Source: Malania oleifera
Taxonomy: Eukaryota; Streptophyta; Magnoliopsida; Santalales; Ximeniaceae
Direction: 5' to 3'
Length of the DNA stretch: 64,000 nucleotides
Assembly (NCBI RefSeq): GCF_029873635.1
Contig: NC_080423.1
Location: 94,955,191-95,019,190 of the forward strand
The notes below the pieces were generated by a model. The model was not told the DNA's origin and searched no databases. It worked only from the letters and a program-made list of their open reading frames with translations. The translations under genes and the position numbers were made by a program. Every line of letters begins with the position of its first letter. Positions within the stretch are counted from its first letter, which is position 1. Shown here in pieces: positions 23,246 to 33,912 of the stretch.

Positions 23246-24944
23246 TGTAATGACCAGAATTTAAAATGGAATTTAAATGATATAGAGGAAGGGAAATGGA
23301 AACCGGAAATAGAAGAAAGCAGTCGACGACATTGAACTTTGGAAGGGATAACTGAGGGGAGGTCATCAGGGCTTCGTTGACAAATACAGCGGATTCGTCG
23401 ACGAAGGCTTAAGAGAATTCGTCAACAAATACAAGGGATTCGTTGACGAAGAAATACTGAGAGAGGTTTCTGAGCCGCTTGAATTTCGTCAACGAGGAAT
23501 GAATTTCGTAGACGAAATTAATGAAGGTTTCGTCGACGAAGGACGTGGCTCGTCAACGAATCCAGTTTTATATATATGTAAAAATCTGATTTTTAACTTC
23601 CTAAAGAAGCCATCTCTTTTCTCTCTCTCTCCCCTTCGGTTCTCTCTCTTTCTTTCATCTATTTTGGGCCAGATTTACACCGGATCGACGATCCGTAGCC
23701 ACCATGATGCTCTTGGCGAAGTTCTCTACAAATCTGCCGGAGCGGATCGTTGGTGAAAGCTAGTTGGAAATCATCCTTGAGTTGAGGTAAAGCTTTTTAA
23801 GCCAAATTTGATCTTATGATAGTTGTAAGTAATGATGTACGCATGAAAATACTGAAGTTTAATACTAGGAATTTTTGGTTTTAGGGTATTGGTCAGGAAA
23901 TCCTACGGGGGTTAGACTAGATTGTTTTAGGGGCTTTCTCAGTAGTCAGGTAAGGGGATAAACTAAGCTAGTACTTTTTGAAAAATGTCTGTATATTATT
24001 ATAGAATTCGATTTCAGGGAAATGAATATATTTATATATGATTTATATTTGGGAAAATTCTGTTAAAATGACGGTATGTTGAATATGTGAAAATTTGTTT
24101 GTGTGGCATGAGTATAGAATGCTATGAAATACTGTTTCTAGAATTGTGTTTATGATACAGATTTTTATAATGGGAAAACCGGCGTACTGTCTGAGATTTT
24201 TATATGTGATATGTTTGCCGAAGTACGGGCTGTGCTATGATGTAATTTGCCAGCGTACGGGCTGTGCTATGATATGTTTGCCAGCGTACGGGCCGTGCTA
24301 TGATGTGATTTTCTAGTGTATGGGTTGTGCTATGATATGTTTGCCAGTGTACGGGCTATGCTGTGATGTGAATTGCCAGTATACGGTCTGTGCTATGGTT
24401 TGCCGGCTTACGGGCCATGCTATGATAAAATGTGTAATACCGGCGTACAGGCCGATGATTTTCATGATATACGTATATATGTGAAATGATATGATTAAAG
24501 TGAAAATTAATGATATGAAATATTCATGTATCACAGTTTCAGTATATGCTATATGATATCAGAACCTAGTTGGCTTGGTCTAGGCTAGCACTTGCACGGT
24601 ACCATTGCTATGTGTCCATGATCCTCGTGATCATGATATTTGTGTTAACGCCGCTATACGGAGTGGTGTGAGATTTGATGGTCGATATGGTTTTTAAAGA
24701 AGTGTGTGTGATCGCCCCTGGTGTACGGACCAGGTCTGGCAGACCCATCGGACTTACAAACTGTATGATTGACTTGGCAATGGTTGGCCAACCATTATCA
24801 GGTCCCGCCTTTGGGCCACACAACCCAGTCATGCGGGGATAATACATGACAACAGTTAGCTAACCTACGAGGATCGTTTTTATGTTATTATTACTATATA
24901 AGATGAGATATGTTTATGAAAATGCAGTATGTTTTGCCATATGT

Positions 24945-24981
<37 letters not shown>

Positions 24982-25484
24982 TTCTAGATTTTACGAAATA
25001 GTACTGAATATGTTATGTATGGTATATGTAGAATACAGAATACTCATGTTGCCACACACTGGTATTAGTTTATTTCCCTTACTAAGAGGTGTCTCGCCCC
25101 TAAAATTTATAAACTTTTCAGGAGCCCCGGATAGGAGAGCAGGAAAAGCCCCGCTGATCTAGAGTTATTTATCTGCCCTCTGTGAAGGGTTAGTTTTTGT
25201 AGGGACAGTTATATTTTGGGGGAAATGTCCCTAGATATGATTTTTGGGATGTATATACTGAGATACAGTGATTGTAGTAACTCTAGTATATTATGATATA
25301 TGGTATTGTGATGTATGTTATGATGAGATGTACATATTTCCTGCTGCTTAGGCTTCCGTTTTGTGTTTTGTGGTATCCCTGGTACCCACGGGTCCAGGTG
25401 GATTGTGATATGTTGAGCTGGAATGTATGATATTGATTTTATTATTATATAAAAAAAAATGTGGAAACTGAGCAGGTCGTGACA
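23246..25484 (+). repeat. Element C 3' LTR
   Basis: Same architecture as the 5' LTR: palindrome cluster at 23325-23560, TATATAT at 23569, minisatellite at 24176-24455, same R-U5 landmarks. It differs by a (TA)n tract at 24946-24978 absent from the other LTR and by many single-base changes, mostly transitions. Confidence 0.92.
24176..24455. repeat. Minisatellite in the 3' LTR of element C
   Basis: Counterpart of 16992-17275 with the same unit order. Most CGTACGGG cores have decayed at CpG positions (for example tgtatggg, tgtacggg). Confidence 0.9.
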
Positions 25485-27116
25485 GGCAATTCCTTTGGAA
25501 AAACATCTAGAAATTCTCGTACTACTGGAGTGCTGTCAATCTTCAATTCATTTTTAGATACTTCTTTCACAAATGCTATAAACCCTTGACCTCCGTCTCA
25601 GAGTAATCTGCTCGCCTGCACGGCTGACACTAACTACCTTGGAGCACATACCCGTGAACCAACGAATCTGAATTCCTGCGTACCAGGAGGTCTGAAAATT
25701 ACTTCTTTCTAACGACAATCAATGCTAGCGTGATTGGCATCCAACCAATCCATACCCAGTATTATATCAAATCCACACATATCAAACACAATCAAATCTG
25801 CCAGTAGTATTCTCCCCTTAATTTCTATCAGATAGCCTCTAAGTACCCTCTAACACCTGATCACTGACCCTGATAGTGTAGCTACCGATAGCGCGATATC
25901 TAATGACTGGGTCTCACTCTCAGATAATTTAACATAAGATGCAGAAATGAAAGAATGAGTAGAACCCGAGTCAAAAAGAACAATAACCGAATATGATAAA
26001 ACAGTAAATGTACCGGTCACCACATCCGTAGCAGCCTCTACATCACCCGACGTCAGAGCGTATACTCATGCTGGGGTCACATTCCTCTGCTGGCCACCAC
26101 GAGGTGCTTAACATCCTCCCCAAGTTGCCTAATGTCCTCCCTAATAGGGCCTGGGAGCTGGGACCTGGTCCTGCTAACCTGGGTATTCGCGTACCACGTG
26201 ACCAAGTCTTCCGCAGTGATAACATACCCCTTTGCCTACTTGGCACTCCCCCAAATGATGTCTCCCACACGTCTGACACACCGAGTAAGTCGAAATACCC
26301 TGATTCCCCCGAGGTCCTATCATCTGCCTCTGATCTCCCCTATCGCGACCTCCTTTCCAAGGACCCCTACTGGAGCCAACCTGAAAACCCTAAGGCACAA
26401 GCCTCTTCCTCTGACTCTAAGCTGCCAAACCCCTCTGAATACCACTCTCAATAATCGTAGTTCTGTTTACAACCTCTGTGAATGTCTAAGCCCTGAAACC
26501 AATCACCTACTCAAACAAGTTCTGCCTCAGTCCCTCTTCAAACTTCCTCGCCTTTTTTCTCTTCATCAGGGGCTAGATGCGGAGCAAAATGCAAGATAAA
26601 CCAAGCCGCGTACTGGGATACAATCATCTACCCCTGTACCAAATGCAGAAACTCTGCTGCCTTCGCACTTCGAATGATAGCAGGGAAATACTGCTCGAAG
26701 AATAGCTCCTTGAATCGGTCCCACGTCACTGGCACTGGAACCAGCCTCTACTCCTCTATCAAACGTGCTGATCTCCACCAGCGCTTCGCCTCCCCTGAGA
26801 GTTTGAATGTTGCAAACACCACCTTATGTTCATCTGTGCAAAAAAGCACAGCCAACTTCTCTTCAATATCCTGGACCCAATACTCAGCTACAATCGGGTC
26901 ATCTCCTCAAGCAAAGGATGGGGGCTTCATCCACGTAAACTGCTCGATCGAACAGCCACGCCCCCTATAGTACCTGGCCATCTCAGCCATCACCTGCTGA
27001 GTGACACTGCACAGTACAGCATTTGTATCTCCTCCACCTATGCTGGAAGGTCCTAGCCTATCCTCCCCAGCTTTCGTGTCACTGCTTCCTAGGTCCATCC
27101 TGAAAACAAGAAACAC
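25485..27116 (-). pseudogene. Minus-strand gypsy gag and protease (N-terminal half of the split polyprotein)
   Basis: Reads from 27116 downwards. It starts with a gag N-terminus (VTQQVMAEMAR, closely related to element C), then capsid sequence including AKRWWRSARL. The zinc knuckle near 26235-26190 reads CYHCGRLGHVVREY, its last Cys replaced by Tyr. The protease active site DSGSTHSF lies near 25975-25945 and GMDWLDANHA near 25755. It ends at the element C insertion with VREFLDVFPKELP. Several stops and frameshifts are present. The open frames at 26043-26454 and 26132-26599 are out-of-frame shadows of this region. Confidence 0.85.
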
Positions 27117-27386
27117 ACTTAAACACTTTATCTCCTATATGGACCTATCATGTACTAATTCAGAATTAAGTACCTTCCCTAACCTTAACTTAATATCTAG
27201 TTATGTCACCTAGACACACGACCTGACAATAGTTTACTATGGTTTTCCTGAAATCGTCACCCCAGGAAAAACACAGAAACCACCACGGTAATCCTGTACC
27301 CAGACACAGAACAAACCTCAAACCCTTTTCCTATACTCTGGTATTGCTTCTGCTGCACTCTAAAGTCTACAGAACCTAGCAACCTA

Positions 27387-27399
27387 GGCTCTGATACCA
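27387..27399 (-). promoter_or_regulatory. Primer-binding site of the minus-strand gypsy element
   Basis: TGGTATCAGAGCC on the minus strand, three bases after the LTR end at 27403; the standard initiator-Met PBS of plant gypsy elements. Confidence 0.88.
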
Positions 27400-27402
27400 A
27401 AC

Positions 27403-29545
27403 CGTAACGACCTGCTATTTATTTAACATTTTATTTATTTATTTATTCCATATATATACATATAACATAAATATCATATGTCTGAAATACTACTGATAAC
27501 CTCAGGCTCAAAGAAGCACTAAGGAAACTCTGTACATCGTACATATCTAAGCAATGGTATACAAAAACTGGGAACTACTATATAAAATACCAGAAAACTA
27601 TAATATTCTGAAGTATATTTACAACATGTAATGGCCAGTGACAAAATCAAAAACTTGGGATCTACTCCAACTCACTGGAACCAAAATACACCTACACTCT
27701 TAGTAAGGGCAGCACCAAAGCAACCTCTACCCGCGAGCCTGAGCTGCTCGCCTAGTTGGAACTCCTGAAAAATAATAAATTACTGGGATGAGACAACGCT
27801 CAGTAAGAGGAAATATGTTATCACTAGTGTGTGGCAGCTGAGTTGTACATATAATAACTAAAATAACACAGATACCGTAAAAATGAATAGACTGATATAC
27901 TGTACAAAACACATGTAATGTAGTTTAAAATATATATCTGTGTATCTGAACTTGCTATATGTACATACTGCTAATATATGATTATAACTGCTGCTGTGTG
28001 ATATATGTACATAGGAACTTATGTTATACCTTGGGATCTGTATATCATGATATATCCCCTCATAACAGGGTTGTGCAGCCAGCAGACTGGACTTACTCTG
28101 GTTGACCTACCAGGTAAGTCAATCTAAATCTCTAACATCCGCCCATCTATCTCAATCTGGCCCACTGCAATCACTCCATACCAATTGTCCCTTTATCTCG
28201 TCAAGCCGGCTACCTTAACCCAGTATGCTGGGGAGACTACAATCTCTCTTCGCACGGTTAGACGGAATTCACATACTATCTAAGTTATATGATTGCACAT
28301 GTCTGAAATAGCAATGGTACCATGCTCTACTGTCTGTATCTGTTTGTAATATCCACAAGGATCTGATACTGTGTAATACTATATATACAAATATACTTAT
28401 CTTGCTGCTTTTAACATGATTTCAAAACAATCATAACACTATAATTCTGTACTACAAATACTGTAATATCTTAATAACATAACTGTAGCATCTTGATGCT
28501 TTAACTATATATCTGACTATATAATCTGTCTGTATAATCTGTCTGTATAAACTGTGTAATATCTATGTATAACATCTGTAATATTTGTTTGTACTATCTG
28601 TAATATCTATATGTAATGTCTATGTATAGTATAAATATTTGTCTAAGTGTTATGGTTTAGAATCATGTTACTCTGAATAACACTGTAAATCATGCTTTCT
28701 ATTAATAAACTATATATCTAGATATCTGTAAAATTTCACAATCAACATATTAAACTATAATAAACTCAAGCCACACAACTGTATAATTAAAATCTCATGT
28801 TTTGTTTCTGTAATTCTGCTGTAAAAATAATATTCATGATACTCTGTAAAAATAATCTGATCTACATGCTTGTAAATACACATTCAAAATCCTTTGATAT
28901 ACATATTAGAAATCTCTAGCATAACATATTTCCCTTACCTAGATTCTAAAAAACCCCTACTGAATTCTGGCCCTATACTCGCAGGGTTCCCTGCTCAACA
29001 TCCTGAAAATAACATCCCCCAAAACAAAATATCAGTATTTCTTTGCATACAACATTTCTTATAACAGTAGGGAAAGCTAACACTGAATAAATTGCCTTAC
29101 CCTGAAAAATGGGGATGAATTTCAAACCAACTCCACCAACGATCAGCTCCTGCAGACTTGCAGAGAACTTTACCAGGAGCGTCATGGTGGCCTCAGATCC
29201 TCAATTCGGCGAGAAATGGAGCCAAGATCGAAGAGAGAAGGGGAGAGGAGGGTTTTATAGAGAGAGAGGGTGATTTTGCGCTAAAAATTCTGTCAAAATC
29301 TGATTTTAGAAGTACTTATAGGCTCGGATTCGTCGACGAGACACGTCATCTCGTTGACGAGTCCTAAAGAAAGTTCGTCGACGAACCTGCACCCATCGTC
29401 GATGAATTTCAGAATTCCAAAAATCCCCTCTCGGTATCTTCTCGTTGATGAGACATGGCTTCGTCGACGAGATCCTCATGTATCCTCGTCGACGAATCCC
29501 CTGTGTTCGTCGACGAGGCCCTGATTAATTTCTTAGGTTATTACA
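27403..29545 (-). mobile_element. Element A, 5' LTR (gypsy, minus strand), about 2,143 bp
   Basis: Minus strand: starts TGTAATAACC at 29545 and ends GGTCGTTACG at 27403 (terminal A changed to G). It is followed by the PBS, so it is a 5' LTR. Its 3' terminal 710 bp match 10425-11134. Perfect TCGTCGACGA copies are at 29330-29339, 29461-29470, 29486-29495 and 29507-29516, upstream (in the minus sense) of TATAAGTA at 29320-29313. Right flank attgt and the left flank of the other LTR end, gtttt, do not match as a 5-bp duplication. Confidence 0.88.
29313..29320 (-). promoter_or_regulatory. TATA box of the element A LTR
   Basis: TATAAGTA on the minus strand, ten bases after the nearest TCGTCGACGA copy (29330-29339). 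Confidence 0.6.
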
Positions 29546-29710
29546 ATTGTATTTATTCGCTTAATTTTATATTGTTGGGTAATTGGCATAAGTTTAGAAA
29601 GACCCCAGGTTGTAGTATACTACTTGTGAATTTGAACATAACTTAGGAAGAAATTTTAAAATTCCAATTCACCCCCCCCCCCCTTTTTTGGGAATACACA
29701 AACTCCAACA
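29546..29710 (+). mobile_element. Copia/Sirevirus-like solo LTR, second part
   Basis: Continues the LTR broken at 10424. It contains atttattcgcttaa, gggtaattggcataag and attccaattcacccccc, a combination typical of copia/Sirevirus U5, and ends CTCCAACA at 29710. A run of 13 C lies at about 29670-29683. Confidence 0.7.
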
Positions 29711-30190
29711 TATCCAAATAAAGAGCCACTCGAATTATGAAAATCTAAATGGAGAGCTGCTCGGATTGAAGCTGCTATGATTAAGAATTGTTCATAAAGC
29801 TGCTCGGATTACAAAAATCCAAACAAAGAACCACTCAGATTATGAAAATCTAAACGAAGAGCTACTCAAGTTAAAGCTGCTTAGACTAAGAAGTGCTCAA
29901 AGAGCTGCTCTGACTAAGAGTTGCTCAAAGAGATGCTCGAACTAAGAGTTGCTCAAAGAGCTGCTCGGATTTTGAAATCCAAACGAAGAGCTTCTCAGAT
30001 TTTGAGAATCCAAACAAAAAGCTGCTTGGATTAAAGCTGCTCATACCAAGAGTTTCTCAAAGATCTGCTCGGACTTTGAAATCCAAACAAAGGGCTGCTC
30101 AGTTTGAAACTGCTCAGACTAAGAATTGCATAAAGAGCTGCTCAAATTAAAAAATCCAATCAAAGGAGCTGCTCAGATTTTGGACATGAA
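29711..30190. repeat. Degenerate tandem array (gagctgctcggatt units)
   Basis: Irregular repeats of 25-45 bp built from gagctgctcggatt, gaaatccaaacgaa, aagctgctcagactaag and agttgctcaaa. The same units occur at 8262-8332 on the other side of the nest, showing one array split by the copia-like LTR. No coding potential. Confidence 0.85.
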
Positions 30191-30850
30191 GATACAGTCA
30201 AACAGCTCCTCGAAGTTAATCACATTCCCATAATCTGCTTGGACAACGATAAAGCGGCTCAAACGAGCTGAGAACGGTCCTTAAATAACTCGGATAATCA
30301 GCTCGGCTAGTGATAAGATAGCTGGGACGAGTCGAGATTGGTCATTCAATAGCTTGGATGAGCCGAGAATGGTCCTTAAACGGCTCGAATAATCGTCTCA
30401 ACTAGTGATAAGTCAACTCAGATGAGCTATGATCGGTCATTAAACGGCTCGGACAATCGGCTCAACTAGCGATAGGGTGGCTCGATTGGGCCGAGAATGG
30501 TCCTTAAATAGCTCGGATAATAGGCTGAGTTAGCGATAATTCGGCTCAGACGAGTCGAGATTGGTCAATAAATGGCTCGGATAATTGGCTCGGCCAGCAT
30601 TAAGGCAGCTCGGACAAGCTAAAAACGGTCTTTAAATGGCTCAGATAATCGACTTGGCCAACGATGAGGCGGCTCAGCCGTGCCGAGAATGATTCCTATT
30701 TGGCTCGGATAAGATAGTATCATCGACTCAACTAGCAATAAGGCAGCTCAGACGAGCTGAGAATGGTGCGATGCGGCTCTGATGATATGGAAGTGGCTCG
30801 GACAAGCCGATCAGTTGTTTGGTAAGAACCAAGGCAGATCAAACGAATAC
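30191..30850. repeat. Tandem array of about 62-bp units (ggctcggataatcggctc)
   Basis: About nine units with the order ggctcggataatcggctc, then aactagcgataaggcggctc, then gacgagccgagaatggtcc, then ttaaa. Units vary by substitutions and small indels, and the last ones (after 30700) are irregular. gctcgg and ccgagc make each unit partly self-complementary. Confidence 0.85.
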
Positions 30851-30935
30851 ATGGAAAAAAAAAAAAAGGAGACTACCTTCTAATAGCATTCAAAGTTTTT
30901 AAACTTTGGAAACAAGTTTCAAAAATTAGAAACGT

Positions 30936-31400
30936 GAAGGGGGGCAACTGATATACCCTAAAAATATCCTCATTAAAGAGGAAGACCGGTTTTGGTTCCC
31001 CTATTGAAACGCCTTCCATAACCAAGGAGAAGACTAAACCACCCACACTAATGAGAGGAGCGGTTACAAAAGCATATTCCAAAAAACCCCCAAATCAATA
31101 TCCATAAAGTCTAAGTAACCCCCGCAAACGCAATAATGCACTCATAAATGTTGGATTATTGAAGGGTCAACCTCCACCACTATAAAAGGGGGACGTGGGG
31201 AAAGAGGTGAGATATCTAATTCGTACCCATTCTTTTATTATTGCAATTAGCCTCTCAATAAAGTCTCTTACTTAGACATCGAAACGATCCCTGGAGTACA
31301 CTCCGGGTCCTCCAAGTCATTCATACCTTTTCTCTTTCAAGTGGTCGTGATCGAAGAACATCTCCAAAGATCGTTCAATTTCATTTAGAAACAGCACCAA
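30936..31400 (+). mobile_element. Polypurine tract and LTR of a Tat-like or non-autonomous gypsy element
   Basis: A tract GAAGGGGGGCAAC (30936-30948) is followed by an LTR starting TGATATACCC at 30949. It holds TATAAAAG at 31181-31188, AATAAA at 31257-31262 and the stretch acactccgggtcctcc near 31300. These resemble LTRs of Tat/Ogre-related and LARD-type plant elements. The right end is uncertain (perhaps AACAGCA at 31396). The tandem arrays just upstream fit the 3' untranslated region of such elements, which is known to be rich in tandem repeats. Confidence 0.5.
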
Positions 31401-32221
31401 ATCGAGGGATGAAAACTTTGCCGCTAACCCATTGACGTATTCCTACTAATTCACTAGGCAAACCACAAGTGGAGAACAAAACTAAGATCTTAAGGTCGCC
31501 AAAGTCCAACTTCCCCTTTATCATACAAGTAAATTTATATATTTATAATGTACATGTTCATATTATGTTTAAAATTCTATGTACTACATACAACTTTTGT
31601 AAATGTTACGTTTTTTATATAAATTTTTTAATATTTAATAATTAAACTAAATAAATAATGAAAATTAATGTATTAAATTTTGATATGATTGCTAAAGCTA
31701 ACTATCAAATTACATATGTATGTATATGTATGTATTGTGCAAATCAGAAATCAATTATTCTAGTATATACTGTAATGATTTAACATGTGCTGTTCTTCAC
31801 ATATATAAATAACTAAAAAAATTAAGACATATAAAACAAGAAAATGTGGTGAGAAACAGCACATACTGAATCATGATATGAACAAAAGTCCTTACAAACT
31901 GGGTTTTGCTGTCTCCCTATCATCACCTAACACTAATGAATGTGTCTTTTGCCATCAAGCACAACGTTTGTTTAATTAATTTATTCCCATTTTAATTGTT
32001 TCACTTTCTCTTTTTTGTTTTTTTAATTTTATTTTTTCACTTTTTAGCAGGAGAGAGATGTCAAATTAGAAAAGAAAAAATAATCTCTCTGCCAACTATC
32101 TAGCTAATACACAGCCCTAACTGTTCTACCATATATGGTGTACTTCACTTAGGGAGGGTTTAAATGATACCCAAGATAAATGAAAAATGAAAAAATAAAA
32201 GAGAATAAGAATATAAAAATT
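31400..32221. other. Intergenic, no gene seen
   Basis: AT-rich DNA without recognisable coding sequence or repeat boundary. Confidence 0.55.
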
Positions 32222-32420
32222 GGTCCAACCGGGTTGGCTCAAGTGATGAGGGCGACTTATGATTTTGGTGATCCTAAGATCACAGATTCGATTCCTCCTT
32301 TAGAGTTTACCTCGATGAATTATCAGGGGTGCATTAATGGGCGAGGGGCTTTCACCCACTCGAATTTGGTGTCGTACCATAGTGTCTAAAGTGGCACGAT
32401 GATGACAAAAGCCTCCAAGG

Positions 32421-32463
<43 letters not shown>
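32222..32463 (+). mobile_element. tRNA-derived SINE with (AAT)n tail
   Basis: A polymerase III A-box-like TGGCTCAAGTG (32235-32245) and a B-box GATTCGATTCC (32285-32295) lie about 40 bases apart, in a unit of about 200 bp ending in (TAA)n at 32421-32463. The sequence between the boxes cannot fold as a standard tRNA, and there is no acceptor stem, so it is a SINE. No clear target duplication was seen. The open frame at 32180-32389 overlaps it and is not a gene. Confidence 0.65.
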
Positions 32464-32464
<1 letters not shown>

Positions 32465-33402
32465 AGTTCGATTGTTTTACAATTTGCATATCTTCACTAA
32501 TTTTTTACAAAATTCCTACCATATCGCTAATGAAAATTTTTAATTTTCTTGACTACAAACATATATGTGTATATTTCTCATAAAAAAAATTAAAACACTC
32601 TTATACTGCGTTTGCGAGTACAGATCTCGAATTTTAAATTTGGATTTGGGTTTGGTCAAATTTCAATACCATTTTTTAAAATATAGGACTATCCTATATT
32701 TAGAGAGACCTTGAATTTAAATAAATGTAATGTAATATTTTAAAATTATTCAAATTCATTCATTTCAAACTTAAAGTTCGAAATTCATGCTCCCAAACAC
32801 AACATTATATAATAATATAATAACAAATTTTAAATTTTTCAATCTTCGAATAAATCTTTTCGCTTATTCACAAACTTTACAAATCCAAAGTGACAACTCA
32901 ACAACGTACATACTTTAAATTTCATTAATCAAAATGAAAAGGAACATGTGACAGAATAGCCTTAAAGGGAGAATAGAGGCAATGAGGATGGGCTACACAT
33001 TTTGCGCATGAGTTTAGACTTGAAAGCCATCAGGGCTTACCTAAATGAAAACAAAATTAAATTAGGTAGGGTTTAAGGTTTTAAAGTAGTATATAAAGAT
33101 AGCGATGCATAGTCTCATCAAACGTAAAGCCATTCACTTTTGATGAGGGAGGGGGACAACAAACGAAAAAGGGCTATAAGATAAGTATAGAGGATAGGCT
33201 ATAGCCAGCCCCCCGCAGCTTCTCCTCTTAATCCTTGACCCGGCTCTTCCTCTGCCCCCATAGATTTAGCATCATCCCTATAAAATAATCCTAGTAATAA
33301 GAGGTTTTAGATTTGATTTAACACGAAGGCCAGTTCTAGGTTTATTAGGAGAGAGCCATGGAGTCGATTATGCCCTCCTCCGGTTTGGTGTCGCTCAAGG
33401 GC
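32464..33402. other. Intergenic; possible decayed promoter and short reading frame near 33280-33402
   Basis: Mostly AT-rich without coding signals. Near the right end there is TATAAAAT at about 33280, and an ATG at 33359 opens a frame (MESIMPSSGLVSLKG) that runs into the hAT-like insertion at 33403. Nothing identifies the product. Confidence 0.25.
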
Positions 33403-33904
33403 AGGGGTGCAAAGGCTGCAAACGAGTCAAGTCAAGCCAAGTTGTCGAACCGAGTTGTGGCAAGCTCGACTCAATTGAAGCTCGTTTCAAACTAATAAAA
33501 GAACCAAGCCACTAAACTTATTAAATTAATTGATTATTAATAATGTAATTTGAGAAAAATATATTTTAAAGTTAAAAAAATTAAATTTAATATGATTAAT
33601 ATTGAGTTAGTTTACGGGTCTAATATCAAGTTAGTTCATGAGTTTAATGTCAAATTAGTTCATGATTTACTAACGAACTAGTAAGCAAGCCGATAAACGA
33701 GTCGATTTCGGAAGTTGTTAAACGAGTTAGCTCACGAGTCTTTCACTCTAAATATGAACTAACTCAAACTCGACTTGTTTAGTTGATGAGTTCGAAATTT
33801 GAGCTCGAACTCAGCTTGTTTAACTTAATAAACGAGTTTAAGCAAGTCATTATCGAGTCGAACATGAAGTGAGTCACGAACAGTTGGATTCATTTACACC
33901 CATT
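33403..33904. mobile_element. hAT-like MITE, about 502 bp
   Basis: The ends are weak inverted repeats: aggggtgcaaa on the left, and tttacaccc near the right end. They are flanked by the 8-bp near-duplication TCAAGGGC (33395-33402) and TGAGGGGC (33905-33912). The interior is full of gagctcgaactc and aaacgagtt words in both orientations, as in common plant hAT MITEs. No transposase is encoded. Confidence 0.6.
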
Positions 33905-33912
33905 TGAGGGGC

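Larger units (their letters stand above)
16070..25484 (+). mobile_element. Element C: complete Ty3/gypsy chromovirus-type retrotransposon, 9,415 bp, TSD GGCAA
   Basis: 5' LTR 16070-18233 (2,164 bp) and 3' LTR 23246-25484 (2,239 bp) begin TGTAA(C/T)GACC and end GTCGTGACA. PBS at 18237, gag at 18517, pol to 22990, polypurine tract at 23233-23244. The direct repeat GGCAA flanks it at 16065-16069 and 25485-25489. It is inserted between protease and RT of the minus-strand gypsy polyprotein. The two LTRs differ by many transitions and a (TA)n expansion at about 24946-24978, so it is not a recent insertion. The chromodomain-like pol C-terminus suggests the Tekay/Del clade. Confidence 0.95.

Noticed and set aside
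7901-30850. Regular direct repeats considered as a CRISPR array
   Set aside because: Units are contiguous tandem repeats without unique spacers, in plant nuclear DNA.
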